Source of the DNA: Verrucomicrobiaceae bacterium
GTDB taxonomy: Bacteria > Verrucomicrobiota > Verrucomicrobiia > Verrucomicrobiales > Verrucomicrobiaceae
Length of the DNA: 64,000 nucleotides
Reading direction: 5' to 3'
Assembly: GCA_947458455.1 (NCBI GenBank)
Contig: CANGYJ010000001.1
Location: 248,001 to 312,000, forward strand
How positions within the stretch are numbered: position 1 is the stretch's first letter; every line of letters begins with the position of its first letter. Position numbers and translations under genes: made by a program. This document shows, piece after piece, positions 31,363-40,331 of this stretch. The notes beneath the pieces are model-generated. The model was not told where the DNA came from. It made no database searches and saw only the letters and a list, made by a program, of their open reading frames with translations.

Positions 31363-32758
31363 TGTCCCTCAAAACATTCCCATGCACGTCGGTGAGCCGC
31401 AGATCGCGGCCACTGAAGCGGTAGGTGAGCTGTTCGTGGTCGATGCCCATGAGGTGAAGCACGGTCGCCCACATGTCATAGACGGTGCAGGCGTTTTCGA
31501 TGGCATGGTAGCCGAAGTCGTCGGTGGCACCGTAGATGTGGCCGGGCTTGATGCCACCGCCGGCCATCCAGATGCTGAAACCGTAGGGGTTGTGGTCGCG
31601 ACCGTCGGTGCCTTGGGCGAAGGGCGTGCGGCCGAACTCGCCCGCCCAGACGACGAGGGTGCTATCGAGCAGGCCGCGTGATTTGAGGTCTTTAACAAGC
31701 GCGGCGATGGGCTGATCGACTTGACGGGCCATGTTGCCGTGGCCTTTTTTGATCTCGCCGTGCTGATCCCACGGGTTGGGGCCTTGTCCGGCTCCGATCT
31801 TCTGCGGCAGGCAGCTCAGCTCGATGAAACGCACGCCGCGCTCGACCAAACGACGCGCCAGCAGGCACTGCTGGCCGTAGGCGGCGGTGGTGGTGCCGGT
31901 TTGGTCGATACCGTAGAGCTTTCGCGTCGCGGCGGATTCGCCGGAGAGGTCGCAGAGCTCGGGGACGGCGGATTGCATGCGCCAGGCGAGTTCGTAGTTC
32001 GCGATGGCGGCTTCCACATGCGTGTCGTGCTGCGTGGTGGCGGCAAAGCGGCGGTCCATCGCGCGGATGAAGTCGAGACGCTTGCGCTGCGTGGCGAATG
32101 GCTCCTGCGGGCGGATGTTTTTCACGGCTTCGGCTTCATCAACCTTGATGATGGAGGCCTGATGCTGGGCGGGAAGGTATCCATTGCTGAACAAACCGAC
32201 GCCGCCATGCGGCACGTTGGCACCGCCGCTTTGCAGCACGATGTAGCCGGGGAGATCACGCGACTCGGTGCCGAGGCCGTAGCTGGCCCAGGCTCCGGCG
32301 CTGGGGTAGCCGACGAAGGGAAAGCCGCTGTGCATGAAGAAATTGCCCTGCGCATGCTCGCTGAACTTTGCCGTCATGCTACGGATCACGCACAGTTCGT
32401 CCGCCACCGTGGCCATGTGCGGAAAGAGGTCGCTCACCGGCATGCCGCACTGACCGTGGCGCTTGTAGGCCCAGTGCGCAGGCTGCACGGTGCCGTTGTT
32501 GTTGAACTGCGTCTTCTTCACCTCGCCTGGCATCGGTTTGCCCGCGTATTTTTCGAGCTGCGGCTTCGGATCAAACGAGTCGATATGCGAAACACCGCCG
32601 CTCATGTAGCAAAAGATCACGCTGCGTGCCCTCGGTGCAAAACGCTTCGCCCGATGGACCAGCGGCGTCTCCGCCTGCATCAAGCCTGCCAACGCCGCCA
32701 TCCCAAAGCCCGTGGAGGCGCTGGTGAGCATCTGGCGGCGGGTGAGCGAGTTATTCAT
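31352..32758 (-). CDS. DUF1501 domain protein (distal paralogue)
   Basis: A 468-residue DUF1501 protein, a sulfatase-like alkaline-phosphatase-fold family common in Planctomycetota and Verrucomicrobiota and usually paired with DUF1549/DUF1553 proteins. The ATG at 32758 overlaps the stop of the upstream paralogue (TGATG), which fixes the start and suggests coupled translation. The N-terminus [20 protein letters not shown] with a twin-Arg-like patch suggests export. Family landmarks are [38 protein letters not shown] and [20 protein letters not shown]. It is about the same length as its neighbour and highly similar at protein and 3' DNA level, so it is a tandem duplicate. The substrate is unknown. 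Confidence 0.9.
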   Translation of the reverse strand: MNNSLTRRQMLTSASTGFGMAALAGLMQAETPLVHRAKRFAPRARSVIFCYMSGGVSHIDSFDPKPQLEKYAGKPMPGEVKKTQFNNNGTVQPAHWAYKRHGQCGMPVSDLFPHMATVADELCVIRSMTAKFSEHAQGNFFMHSGFPFVGYPSAGAWASYGLGTESRDLPGYIVLQSGGANVPHGGVGLFSNGYLPAQHQASIIKVDEAEAVKNIRPQEPFATQRKRLDFIRAMDRRFAATTQHDTHVEAAIANYELAWRMQSAVPELCDLSGESAATRKLYGIDQTGTTTAAYGQQCLLARRLVERGVRFIELSCLPQKIGAGQGPNPWDQHGEIKKGHGNMARQVDQPIAALVKDLKSRGLLDSTLVVWAGEFGRTPFAQGTDGRDHNPYGFSIWMAGGGIKPGHIYGATDDFGYHAIENACTVYDMWATVLHLMGIDHEQLTYRFSGRDLRLTDVHGNVLRDIIA

Positions 32759-34170
32759 CACGCAATGATGTCCCTCAGCACATTCCCATGCACATCGGTG
32801 AGCCGCAGGTCGCGGCCGCTGAAGCGGTAGGTGAGTTGTTCGTGGTCGATGCCCATCTGATGAAGCACGGTGGCCCACAGGTCATAGACGGTGCAGACGT
32901 TCTCGGTGGCGTTGTAGCCAAATTCATCGGTGGAGCCGTAAACGTGGCCGCCTTTGATGCCGCCGCCAGCCATCCAGACGGTGAAACCGTAGGGATTGTG
33001 GTCGCGGCCGTTGTTGCCTTGAGCGAAGGGCGTGCGGCCGAATTCGCCAGCCCAGACAATGAGCGTGCTGTCGAGCAGGCCGCATGAGCGGAGGTCTTTG
33101 ATGAGGGCGGCGATGGGTTGGTCGATCTGGTGGGCCATTTTGCCGTGGCCTTCTTTGATGGCTCCATGGTGATCCCAGGGATTGGCTCCGTTGCCACCGC
33201 CGAGGTTGTAGGCGAGCGTGCTGAGTTCGATGAAGCGCACGCCGCGTTCGACCAAACGCCGAGCGAGCAAGCATTGGCGGGCGTAGGCTGCTTTTTTCGG
33301 CTCGGGATCGTCGAGGCCGTAGAGTTTTTTGGTCGCCTCGGTTTCGCCGGAGATGTCGCAGAGGTCGGGCACGGCGGATTGCATGCGCCAGGCCATCTCG
33401 TAGTTCGAAATGGCGGCTTCGACGTGCATGTCGTGCTGCGTGGTGCTGGCGAATCGTTTGTCCATCGCGCCGATGAAGTCGAGTTGTCGCCGCTGCATGT
33501 CGTGCGATTGGCGCGGGCGAATATTGGTGACCGCTTCGGCTTCATCAGCCTTCACGACGCTGGCCTGATGCTGCGCGGGCAGGAAGCCGTTGCTGAACAG
33601 GCCGACGCCGCCATGCGGTGTCGCCGCGCCGCCGCTTTGCAGCACGACGTAGCCTGGGAGATCGCGTGACTCGGTGCCGAGGCCGTAGCTCGTCCACGCC
33701 CCGGCGCTGGGAAAGCCGAGGAAGGGAAAGCCGGTGTGCATGAAGAAGTTTCCCTGCGCATGCTCGCTGAACTTCGCGGTCATGCTGCGGATCATGCAGA
33801 GGTCGTCCGCCACGCCGCCGATTTGCGGGAAGAGATCGCTCACCTCAAGGCCCGACTGCCCGTAGCGTTTGAAGTCCCAGTGCGAGGGCTGAACGGTGCC
33901 GTTGTTGTTGAACTGCGTCTTTTTGACCGCCCCCGGCATCGGCACGCCCTCGAACTTCTTGAGCATCGGCTTGTGATCGAACGAATCGACGTGGGACACG
34001 CCGCCGCTCATGTAGAGGAAGATGACGCTGTGTGCCTTCGGCGCGAAACGCTTGGCTCGATTCACGAGGGCTGCTTGCGACTCCTCTTGCATCAAACCAG
34101 CAAGAGCGGCCATGCCAAAGCCGGTGGAAGCGCGGGAGAGGAGGTGGCGGCGGGAAAGGGTTGTATTCAT
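32758..34170 (-). CDS. DUF1501 domain protein (proximal paralogue)
   Basis: A 470-residue DUF1501 protein. The N-terminal [20 protein letters not shown] followed by a hydrophobic stretch is consistent with Tat-type export. Landmarks are [57 protein letters not shown] and a C-terminal [20 protein letters not shown] shared with the next gene. It lies 133 bp downstream of the PSD1 gene, a gap holding a GC-rich hairpin. Established context: PSD1/DUF1549/DUF1553 proteins and DUF1501 proteins are neighbours in many planctomycete and verrucomicrobial genomes, but no enzymatic activity has been assigned to the pair. Confidence 0.91.
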   Translation of the reverse strand: MNTTLSRRHLLSRASTGFGMAALAGLMQEESQAALVNRAKRFAPKAHSVIFLYMSGGVSHVDSFDHKPMLKKFEGVPMPGAVKKTQFNNNGTVQPSHWDFKRYGQSGLEVSDLFPQIGGVADDLCMIRSMTAKFSEHAQGNFFMHTGFPFLGFPSAGAWTSYGLGTESRDLPGYVVLQSGGAATPHGGVGLFSNGFLPAQHQASVVKADEAEAVTNIRPRQSHDMQRRQLDFIGAMDKRFASTTQHDMHVEAAISNYEMAWRMQSAVPDLCDISGETEATKKLYGLDDPEPKKAAYARQCLLARRLVERGVRFIELSTLAYNLGGGNGANPWDHHGAIKEGHGKMAHQIDQPIAALIKDLRSCGLLDSTLIVWAGEFGRTPFAQGNNGRDHNPYGFTVWMAGGGIKGGHVYGSTDEFGYNATENVCTVYDLWATVLHQMGIDHEQLTYRFSGRDLRLTDVHGNVLRDIIA

Positions 34171-34199
34171 GAGCAGTGAAATTTGGCGCGTGAGCGTTT

Positions 34200-34290
34200 T
34201 GGACTGCTCCAGCCCTCTTGAGCTTTGCGGAGGCCTGGGGACGTTCGAAAGCGCCGGAGGTCCGGCGCATTCCAGGACGCTGTCGCGAGT
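34200..34290. repeat. Hairpin-bearing spacer between PSD1 and DUF1501 genes
   Basis: The 133-bp spacer contains GCGCCGG-AGGT-CCGGCGC at 34251-34268, a 7-bp all-GC stem with a 4-nt loop. It is not followed by a T-run on either strand. It may be a dispersed repeat or an mRNA-processing/stability element that sets different levels of the PSD1 and DUF1501 products. Confidence 0.45.
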
Positions 34291-34303
34291 TCTGAATGCG
34301 TGA

Positions 34304-37300
34304 TCATTGGAGATAGATGAACTCTTTCAGGTTGATGAGGCTCTGCGCGAGGCTCGCCCATGCTTGAATTTTTGGATCATCGCCGATCATCGAAGTTCGC
34401 GCGGCTTCGAGTGCTTGGTTCATTGCATCACGCTGCGATTGAAGGCGCGTGAGTTGCGTTCGCTGGGCATTCGAGAGCGTGGCAAGGATGTCGGCTTCGG
34501 TGATGGTGCTGGATTCGATGCGGGCGGTCTTGGCGATGTCTTCGGGCGTCAAAGCGCGGTCGTAGAGGCGGGCGCGGAAGATGCGTCCGGCGAGGCCTTT
34601 GTTGCCGGAAGGGGAGCCGTGGCGGCAGCCGAGGAGGACTTGGCTGGCGTCGGTTTCAAAGACGGCGGCGGGGGCTTTGCGGTAGGTGATGCCGTAGGGT
34701 TTGCCATCGCGGTAGCCGCTGATGGTGCCATCGGGTTGATAGACGACGGCGATGTGGACGGGGCGTGTGGCGGCTTCGGTCTCGGCGGGACCTTCGAAGA
34801 GTTCGCTACGATTGAAGTGGTCGCTTCCGGCGACCCAGTGGGCGGCTTGTTTTTCGCCGAAGACAAGGGAGTCGAAGATGCCGCCGTTTTTTTCCTGCAC
34901 AGTGAGGACGCCGCCGCCTTGCTGGGTGAGGTTGTCGAGCATGACCCAGGCTTCGAGGGTCTTGGCGGTGAGTTTTTTCGGCAATGAACCAGATTGGGCC
35001 ATGGATTTGCCATCGAGGATGAGGGCACCGTTTTCGAGGCGGGCTGTGTCGGTGAGGGTGAGCGGGAGTTTGCCTTTTGTGTCGTTGAGGTTGTCGAAGG
35101 TCCATTCGGCGAGGGGGGAGGGGACCGAATTGACGGGATTGATCGGATTGACAGCTTTGAGGAGTTTTTGGCGAGCGGGGGCTAGGATGGCGGTGATTTG
35201 GTGGTTGATAGCGGTGAGCTGGTTTTTTTGTTCAGTGAGCTTTTGGGCTTCCTGATTGGTTTGGGCTTGGAGTGTGGTGAGGTAGGCCTGGCTTTGAGTG
35301 ACTTCGTCGGCGGTGGCTTCGCGTGAGAAGGCTTCGCGGAACATCTGGCGGATGCGTTGGTCGTCGGGTGTAATGGTGGAGGTGCGCAGGGCCCAACTGC
35401 GGGCCCAATCGATGACGTTGGGATCGTTGAGCAGGGTGAGAGATTGGGCGGGGACGTTGGTTGCATCACGCTTGCCGCGAGTGGCGAAGGGCACGGGGGA
35501 GTCGAAGGTGGTAAGGAAGAGTGGGAGGGAGTTGCGGATGACTTTGATGTAGATGCTGCGGCGGTCGTCGCCGCTGCCGACGGATTCGCCGTAGAGCGTG
35601 GGGTCGAGCTTGCCGGACAGGGTGACGATGGAGTCGCGGATGGCCTCGGCTTCGAGGCGGCGGGTGCTCCAATGACTCAGTAACTTGTTCTCTGGGTCCA
35701 ACTGAGAACTGAGAACTGAGAACTGTGAACTCCGCTGAAACGCTTTCGATGACACCATGAGCTTCACCATGTCTTTGATGCTGCCGCCGCTGTCGATGAA
35801 GCGCTGGGCGAGGAAGTCGAGCAACTCAGGGTGCGTGGGGAGATCGCCGAGCTTGCCGAAGTTGTCGGTCGTGGCGACGATGCCGCGGCCGAAGACGTGA
35901 TGCCAGAGGCGGTTCACGATGACGCGTGCGGTAAGCGGGTTGCTCTTTATGTCCGCCATGCGCTCGGCGAGTTCGAGGCGGCCGCTTTGCTTTGTGGCGA
36001 AGGGCGTGGGATCGAGCGCGTCGAGGAATCGGCGCGGGACGATCTCGGCGGGCTGTTTGTGGTCACCACGGACGAAGAGCGCGGCGTCTTTGGCATCGGC
36101 TTCGATGACGCCGGGGACGCGAGTGGGAAGCGGGAGCTTGGCTTCGAGGTCGTGGTAGCGGCGGAGGAGTGGCGTGATGGAGTCGAGGGAGAGCTTTTGG
36201 GATTGGATGAGGGCGTCGAGGGCTTCGGCGTCGGCATCGGTGAGGGTGTTGGATTGCCAGGTGGAGATGAGTTGAGACGGGGATGCGGATGAGGGCGTCG
36301 GCGCTCCTGGTGGGGTCTTGTCTTTGGTGATGACGGCGTCGGTGAGGATGAACCACGATGGGGCGTTGGCTTTGTATTCCGCAGGCATGTCGGCGGCGGT
36401 GGTGAGCTGGAGGAAGATTTCGTCGTCCTTCCAGAAGTCGAGGTCGAGGCTGCGCCAAGCGAGTTTTTCGTCTTTGGGCTCTTTGAGTTCGACGGCTTTG
36501 TGGATGGTGCCGGTGCGCGGGTAGTTTTGGACGACGTATTTGGCCTTCACGCCGCCATTTCCGGCGACGCGGAACCAGAGGGTGCCACCAGGATTTTTGA
36601 AGCGGTCGGTGACGAGGACGGCGCGGTCTTTTTGAGTGAGGGGGCTGGAGAGGTAGCCGCTGGGGTGGATGCGGATGCCATTTTCGATGAGTGAAAACTC
36701 TCCCGGTTTGGAGTGGGGGAGGCCGTGGAAGGTGAAGGTTGGAGTTCTTTGTTCTTGGTTCTTCGTTCTTGGTTGTTCAGAGGTCGACGGGAGTTTGGAG
36801 AGCCAGTTGGTGATGAGGGTGGTTTTGATCTCGGTTTTGAGTTTTTGGAGTTCGGCGCGGATGGCGTCGCCGGTGCCGGGAGCATTGGCGTCGATGACGG
36901 CGGGGTGGGTGCTGGTGAAGATGCCGTAGAGGGCGTAGAAATCGGCCTGGGAGATGGCGTCGAACTTGTGGTTGTGGCAGCGGGCGCAGGAGACAGTGAG
37001 GCCTTGGAAGGCCTTGGTGACGGTGTCGATTTGGTTGTCGGTGAAGGTGACCATTTCATCGAGCGAATCGACCGGCGAGAAGCCGTGCAGCACCATGCGA
37101 AGCTGCGCGATGCCGATGGCGCTTTCGTTGAGGCCGTTCTTCAGCCGTGGCTTTAGCAGGAGGTCGCCTGCGATGGCTTCTTTGACGAGCTGGGGATAGG
37201 GAACGTCGTCGTTGAAGGCGCGGATGAGGTAGTCGCGGTAGCGCCACGCGTAAGGGATGGCGGGGTCTCCCTCGGAGCCGTAGGACTCGGCGTAGCGAAC

Positions 37301-37999
37301 CCAGTCCATGAAGTGGCGGGCCCATTTTTCGCCGAAGGAGGGGGAGTTTAAGAGGGCGTTGATTTGGTCTGACGGGTCGGACTTGTCGGACGAGTCCGAC
37401 GGAGGCAAACCGGTGAGGATGTAGCTGATGCGTCGGCGGAGGGTTTGGGCGTCAGCGGGAGGAGCGGCGGGGAGGTTTTGTTTTGTCAGCTCGGCGTCGA
37501 TGAAGTCATCGATGGTTTTGAGCTTTGAGTTTTCAGTTTTGATCTTTTGGAAGGCCCACCACTCCTTCCGGCGTGCGAGCGTGGCGGACCACGCGGTTTC
37601 TTTTTCGACCTGCTCTTTGCTCGGGGGAGCATCACGGGGATCGACAGCGCCTTCGCGAATCCATTGCTCGAAATCGGCGATGACCTTGGCGTCGAGTTTG
37701 GCGCCGTTTTTGGGCATCTTGAGGTCGTCGTGCTCGTGGCGGAGGGTTTGGAGGAGGAGGGAGTTTTTGGGATCGCCGGGCTTGATGGCATCGCCGGAGT
37801 CGCCGCCGGTTTGCCAGCCGGGTCGGGAGTCGAGCACGAGGCCGCCTTTCTGCTTCGTGGCGGTGCTGTGGCACTCGTAACACTCCTGCGCGAGGATGGG
37901 GCGGATGCGGGACTCGAAGAAGTCGAGTTGTTGAGGAGTCGGTGCGGCGAAGGAATAGCCGCAAAGAATCGCAGAGAACGCAAAGAGGAGTTTTTTCAT
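34304..37999 (-). CDS. PSD1/DUF1549/DUF1553 cytochrome c protein with LamG-like domain
   Basis: A 1231-residue exported multidomain protein. A signal peptide ([18 protein letters not shown]) is followed by the planctomycete cytochrome c domain with heme motif CYECH (Cys40-Cys43-His44) and the distal KMPKNG. DUF1549 follows, including the second CARCH motif in [18 protein letters not shown]1553 then runs from about residue 660 ([20 protein letters not shown]). A LamG/concanavalin-like domain lies about residues 960-1150 (AEWTFDNL...LEAWVMLDN), after the bulk of DUF1553. The ATG overlaps the iclR stop (ATGA). Five short tandem arrays, plus a sixth in the signal-peptide codons, are read through in frame. 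A role in polysaccharide oxidation is only inferred from the family context. Confidence 0.92.
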   Translation of the reverse strand: MKKLLFAFSAILCGYSFAAPTPQQLDFFESRIRPILAQECYECHSTATKQKGGLVLDSRPGWQTGGDSGDAIKPGDPKNSLLLQTLRHEHDDLKMPKNGAKLDAKVIADFEQWIREGAVDPRDAPPSKEQVEKETAWSATLARRKEWWAFQKIKTENSKLKTIDDFIDAELTKQNLPAAPPADAQTLRRRISYILTGLPPSDSSDKSDPSDQINALLNSPSFGEKWARHFMDWVRYAESYGSEGDPAIPYAWRYRDYLIRAFNDDVPYPQLVKEAIAGDLLLKPRLKNGLNESAIGIAQLRMVLHGFSPVDSLDEMVTFTDNQIDTVTKAFQGLTVSCARCHNHKFDAISQADFYALYGIFTSTHPAVIDANAPGTGDAIRAELQKLKTEIKTTLITNWLSKLPSTSEQPRTKNQEQRTPTFTFHGLPHSKPGEFSLIENGIRIHPSGYLSSPLTQKDRAVLVTDRFKNPGGTLWFRVAGNGGVKAKYVVQNYPRTGTIHKAVELKEPKDEKLAWRSLDLDFWKDDEIFLQLTTAADMPAEYKANAPSWFILTDAVITKDKTPPGAPTPSSASPSQLISTWQSNTLTDADAEALDALIQSQKLSLDSITPLLRRYHDLEAKLPLPTRVPGVIEADAKDAALFVRGDHKQPAEIVPRRFLDALDPTPFATKQSGRLELAERMADIKSNPLTARVIVNRLWHHVFGRGIVATTDNFGKLGDLPTHPELLDFLAQRFIDSGGSIKDMVKLMVSSKAFQRSSQFSVLSSQLDPENKLLSHWSTRRLEAEAIRDSIVTLSGKLDPTLYGESVGSGDDRRSIYIKVIRNSLPLFLTTFDSPVPFATRGKRDATNVPAQSLTLLNDPNVIDWARSWALRTSTITPDDQRIRQMFREAFSREATADEVTQSQAYLTTLQAQTNQEAQKLTEQKNQLTAINHQITAILAPARQKLLKAVNPINPVNSVPSPLAEWTFDNLNDTKGKLPLTLTDTARLENGALILDGKSMAQSGSLPKKLTAKTLEAWVMLDNLTQQGGGVLTVQEKNGGIFDSLVFGEKQAAHWVAGSDHFNRSELFEGPAETEAATRPVHIAVVYQPDGTISGYRDGKPYGITYRKAPAAVFETDASQVLLGCRHGSPSGNKGLAGRIFRARLYDRALTPEDIAKTARIESSTITEADILATLSNAQRTQLTRLQSQRDAMNQALEAARTSMIGDDPKIQAWASLAQSLINLKEFIYLQ
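35127..35153. repeat. 9-nt tandem array (3 units) inside PSD1 gene
   Basis: Three 9-nt units, GAATTGACG, GGATTGATC and GGATTGACA. On the coding strand they give a (V/I)-N-(P/S) repeat ([11 protein letters not shown]) in the linker before the LamG-like domain. The period is a multiple of three, so the frame is kept whatever the copy number. Confidence 0.65.
35700..35727. repeat. 7-nt tandem array (4 units) inside PSD1 gene
   Basis: AACTGAG is repeated three times, followed by the variant AACTGTG and a degenerate fifth unit. On the coding strand it encodes QFSVLSSQL within the DUF1553 region. The 7-nt period moves through all three frames without creating a stop. Confidence 0.7.
36751..36778. 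repeat. 7-nt tandem array (4 units) inside PSD1 gene
   Basis: Units GTTCTTG, GTTCTTC, GTTCTTG and GTTGTTC. On the coding strand they read [12 protein letters not shown] in the linker after DUF1549. The same unit recurs just upstream of hemB at 39805-39832, so this sequence is dispersed rather than gene-specific. Confidence 0.72.
37367..37402. repeat. 9-nt tandem array (4 units) inside PSD1 gene
   Basis: Units GTCTGACGG, GTCGGACTT, GTCGGACGA and GTCCGACGG. On the coding strand they encode [12 protein letters not shown], an acidic low-complexity insert at the start of DUF1549, between LTGLPP and QINALLN. Confidence 0.72.
37515..37542. repeat. 7-nt tandem array (4 units) inside PSD1 gene
   Basis: Units GTTTTGA, GCTTTGA, GTTTTCA and GTTTTGA. 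On the coding strand they give [10 protein letters not shown] between the cytochrome domain and DUF1549. Confidence 0.7.
37958..37990. repeat. CGCAAAGAAC-type repeat forming the PSD1 signal-peptide codons
   Basis: Units of about 10 nt (CGCAAAGAAT, CGCAGAGAAC, then GCAAAGAGG) overlap codons 4-14 of the PSD1 gene. The same kind of sequence occurs twice, in inverted orientation, in the non-coding gap at 44997-45130. On the coding strand the repeat reads as hydrophobic [11 protein letters not shown], so here it supplies the signal-peptide core. Confidence 0.6.
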
Positions 38000-38781
38000 G
38001 CCAGGAGCCTCCGGGTGATGGTTTCGGCGGCCTGGATGCAGAGGTGGCCGAGTTTTTCGAATTGATCGCGTTTCAGGCGGAAGCTCGGGGCCATGACGGT
38101 GACGGCGGCGACGGGGTAACGGTATTCATCAAGCACCGCAGCGGCGGCGCAGTGGATGCCTTCGAGGCCTTCCGCGAGATCGGTGGAGTAACCACGCTTG
38201 CGCGTTTTGGTAAGATCGGCTTCGAGGGCGCTGCGGGTGGCGAGGGTGGTGGGCGTGTATTGCTTGAGCTTCACGCTGGCGAAGAAGGCATCGAGTTCAG
38301 CACGCGGCAGATGCGCGAGGACGGCCTTGCCGGGGGCACAGGAATACATCGGCACCTGAAGGCCGACGGTGCTGCTGACCTTGATGGGCTGGGAGGAAAT
38401 GCACTGCTCTAGCACGGTCATCTTGTGGTTCACGCTAGTGAGGAGCTGGGTGGTTTCGCCGGAGGCATCGCGCAGCCATTTGAGGGATTCGAGGGCGCAG
38501 ACGACGAGGCTTTTTTCTCGAACCTGCGGGCGGGAGAGGTCGAAGAGCTTGTTGGTGAGCACGAAGCGCTTGTCGTCCTCGCGGCGCTGGAGGTAGCCGC
38601 GATTGTGCAGCGTGCCAGTGATGCGAAAGACGGAGTTCACCGGCAGATCCAGCTCGCGGGCGATCTCGGTGAGGCTCAGTCCGGCGCGATGGCGACCGAG
38701 GAGTTCCAGGATGGCCAGCGTGCGCTCGGTGCCGGGCGCGGAGGAGGTGTCGTCGAGGGAGATGGTGGCTTCTTTGAGCAT
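37996..38781 (-). CDS. IclR-family transcriptional regulator
   Basis: A 261-residue regulator. The N-terminal winged helix has ERTLAILELLGRHRAGLSLT-EIARELDLPVNSVFRITGTL, and the C-terminal effector (GAF-like) domain contains PMYSCAPGKAVLAHLP and DLAEGLEGIHCAAAAVLDEY, both typical of IclR proteins that sense small organic acids or sugar derivatives. It is first in the minus-strand cluster, and its stop overlaps the PSD1 start by 4 nt. It is therefore probably both autoregulated and the regulator of the PSD1-DUF1501-DUF1501 genes. A perfect 9-bp inverted repeat sits 5 bp upstream of its ATG. The effector is unknown. Confidence 0.92.
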   Translation of the reverse strand: MLKEATISLDDTSSAPGTERTLAILELLGRHRAGLSLTEIARELDLPVNSVFRITGTLHNRGYLQRREDDKRFVLTNKLFDLSRPQVREKSLVVCALESLKWLRDASGETTQLLTSVNHKMTVLEQCISSQPIKVSSTVGLQVPMYSCAPGKAVLAHLPRAELDAFFASVKLKQYTPTTLATRSALEADLTKTRKRGYSTDLAEGLEGIHCAAAAVLDEYRYPVAAVTVMAPSFRLKRDQFEKLGHLCIQAAETITRRLLA

Positions 38782-38785
38782 TTCT

Positions 38786-38809
38786 AAATCCAGAAACGAT
38801 TCTGGATTT
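38786..38809. promoter_or_regulatory. Perfect inverted repeat upstream of iclR-type gene
   Basis: AAATCCAGA-N6-TCTGGATTT lies between the end of hemB (38819) and the regulator start (38781). The position and symmetry fit an operator for an IclR dimer. E. coli IclR sites are also A/T-flanked palindromes with TCCA/TGGA halves. It could instead be a hemB terminator stem, but no T-run follows on the minus strand. Confidence 0.45.
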
Positions 38810-38818
38810 GGAAATCTA

Positions 38819-39799
38819 TCAGGCCGATTGCCGGGCAGCGGACCATTGCTTGGCGAAGTAGGTGAGGATCATGTCGGCTCCGGCGCGGCGGATGCCGATG
38901 AGGGATTCGTGGACGATTTTGGCCTCGTCGAGCCAACCGGCGGCGACGGCGGATTTGATCATGAGATACTCGCCGCTGACCTGGTAAGCGGCGATAGGCA
39001 GGGGAGTGGTGCTGCGAATGCGGGTGATGATGTCGAGGTAAGGACCAGCGGGCTTGACCATGAGGATGTCGGCACCTTCGGCCTCATCGAGAGCGGCTTC
39101 GCGGAGGGCCTCGCGAAAGTTCGCGGGGTCCATCTGGTAGGTTTTCTTATCGCCCGCACGCGGGGCGGAATCGAGAGCGCCGCGGAAGGGGCCGTAGTAG
39201 GCGCTGGCATACTTGGCGGTGTAGCTCATGATGGAAACGGCTTCGTAACCAGCCCCATCGAGAGCGCTGCGAAGGGCGGCGACACGTCCGTCCATCATGT
39301 CGCTCGGCGCGACGATGTCGGCCCCGGCTCGAGCGTGGCAAAGCGCCTGCTGCTGGAGCACGGCGACGGTTTCATCATTCAAGATGCGACCGTCATCGGA
39401 GACGAGGCCGTCATGGCCGTCGCTGTTGTAGGGATCGAGAGCGACATCGGTGATGACGGTGAGGCTGGGGTGGGCTTTTTTCAAAGCGCGGATGGCTCGC
39501 GGCACGAGGCCGTCATCAGCGGTGCAGGCGGCGGCATCGCGGGTTTTGAGTTCATCGGGGATGCGTGGGAAAAGGACCACGGCAGGCACGCCGAGCGCGT
39601 GGGTTTCACCGGCTTCCTTCACGAGGCCATCAAGGCTCCAACGCGTGCAGCCTGGCATGGAGGCGATGGGCGTGTTGTCGCTGCCTTCCTGGAAAAAGAG
39701 CGGGTAGATGAGGTGGCCGGGATTCAAATCGGTCTCGCGCACGAGATCACGGATGGCGGGGGACTGGCGGTTGCGGCGCGGGCGGATGGGGAGGTTCAT
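38819..39799 (-). CDS. hemB: Delta-aminolevulinic acid dehydratase (porphobilinogen synthase)
   Basis: A 326-residue enzyme condensing two 5-aminolevulinate molecules to porphobilinogen in heme synthesis. The start ATG at 39799 gives MNLPIRPRRNRQSPAIRDLV, a normal N-terminus; the frame is open further upstream but those residues are not HemB-like. The Schiff-base lysines are Lys196 (SYTAKYASAYYGPFR) and Lys249 (MVKPAGPYLD). The segment DVALDPYNSDGHDG (118-131) has Asp/Asn in place of the three zinc-binding Cys, so this is the magnesium-type, zinc-independent form. The 5' leader carries a GTTCTTG tandem array. Confidence 0.96.
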   Translation of the reverse strand: MNLPIRPRRNRQSPAIRDLVRETDLNPGHLIYPLFFQEGSDNTPIASMPGCTRWSLDGLVKEAGETHALGVPAVVLFPRIPDELKTRDAAACTADDGLVPRAIRALKKAHPSLTVITDVALDPYNSDGHDGLVSDDGRILNDETVAVLQQQALCHARAGADIVAPSDMMDGRVAALRSALDGAGYEAVSIMSYTAKYASAYYGPFRGALDSAPRAGDKKTYQMDPANFREALREAALDEAEGADILMVKPAGPYLDIITRIRSTTPLPIAAYQVSGEYLMIKSAVAAGWLDEAKIVHESLIGIRRAGADMILTYFAKQWSAARQSA

Positions 39800-39804
39800 C
39801 TTCG

Positions 39805-39832
39805 GTTCTTGGTTCTTCGTTCCTGGTTGCTT
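39805..39832. repeat. 7-nt tandem array in hemB leader
   Basis: Units GTTCTTG, GTTCTTC, GTTCCTG and GTTGCTT, four in a row, ending 6 nt upstream of the hemB start codon. The unit is the same as the array inside the PSD1 gene at 36751-36778. Confidence 0.65.
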
Positions 39833-39904
39833 GGTTCTAGCACGCTTCGAGAGACATGAAAGTTGCGTGTGGCATGGAGAGAAGGGGCGTGGTAGGAGCC
39901 GGGG

Positions 39905-40294
39905 ATGGCTTTTCGATGCTTTTTGATCCTCGGCGCGGCTGTGTGCCTGAATGCTTGTTCGCTGGTGACGACGCCACTGGGCGTGGCGGGTGGTTTGGCG
40001 AGTGCCACGGTGAAGGCGACGGGTGGTGTGGCGGCCGCAGGTGTGAGAGCGATGGGGCGCGATGGCAAGCCTGCGCCACAACAACCGCCTCCTCAGCAGC
40101 TAGCGCCCGCGTATCCGCCGCCCCCGCAGGGATACTATTATCAGCAGCCGTATCCTCAGCAGGCCGCGTATCCGCCACCGGGCTATGCGCCGCCTTATCC
40201 GCAGCAGCAGCCGTATCCATATCCGGCGCAACAGCAGCAACCGCAGGGGCAATGGTATCAGGGGCGCTGGTATCCGTATGCGCCGCAGAGGTGA
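39905..40294 (+). CDS. Small lipoprotein with Pro/Gln/Tyr-rich tail
   Basis: A 129-residue predicted lipoprotein. The signal MAFRCFLILGAAVCLNAC ends in the lipobox LNAC. A Gly/Ala/Val-rich segment (about residues 20-50) may insert in or lie along the membrane. The rest is low complexity with PQ, YPPP and QQP motifs and a WYQGRWYPY end. Such tails are often flexible and may contact peptidoglycan or matrix. No known domain is visible. It lies divergent from hemB and convergent with the hydrolase at 40332. Composition and frame are coding-like; the function is unknown. Confidence 0.72.
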   Translation: MAFRCFLILGAAVCLNACSLVTTPLGVAGGLASATVKATGGVAAAGVRAMGRDGKPAPQQPPPQQLAPAYPPPPQGYYYQQPYPQQAAYPPPGYAPPYPQQQPYPYPAQQQQPQGQWYQGRWYPYAPQR

Positions 40295-40331
40295 GGGGGG
40301 ATAAAAAAGACCGTATTGACGGTGGACAGCT

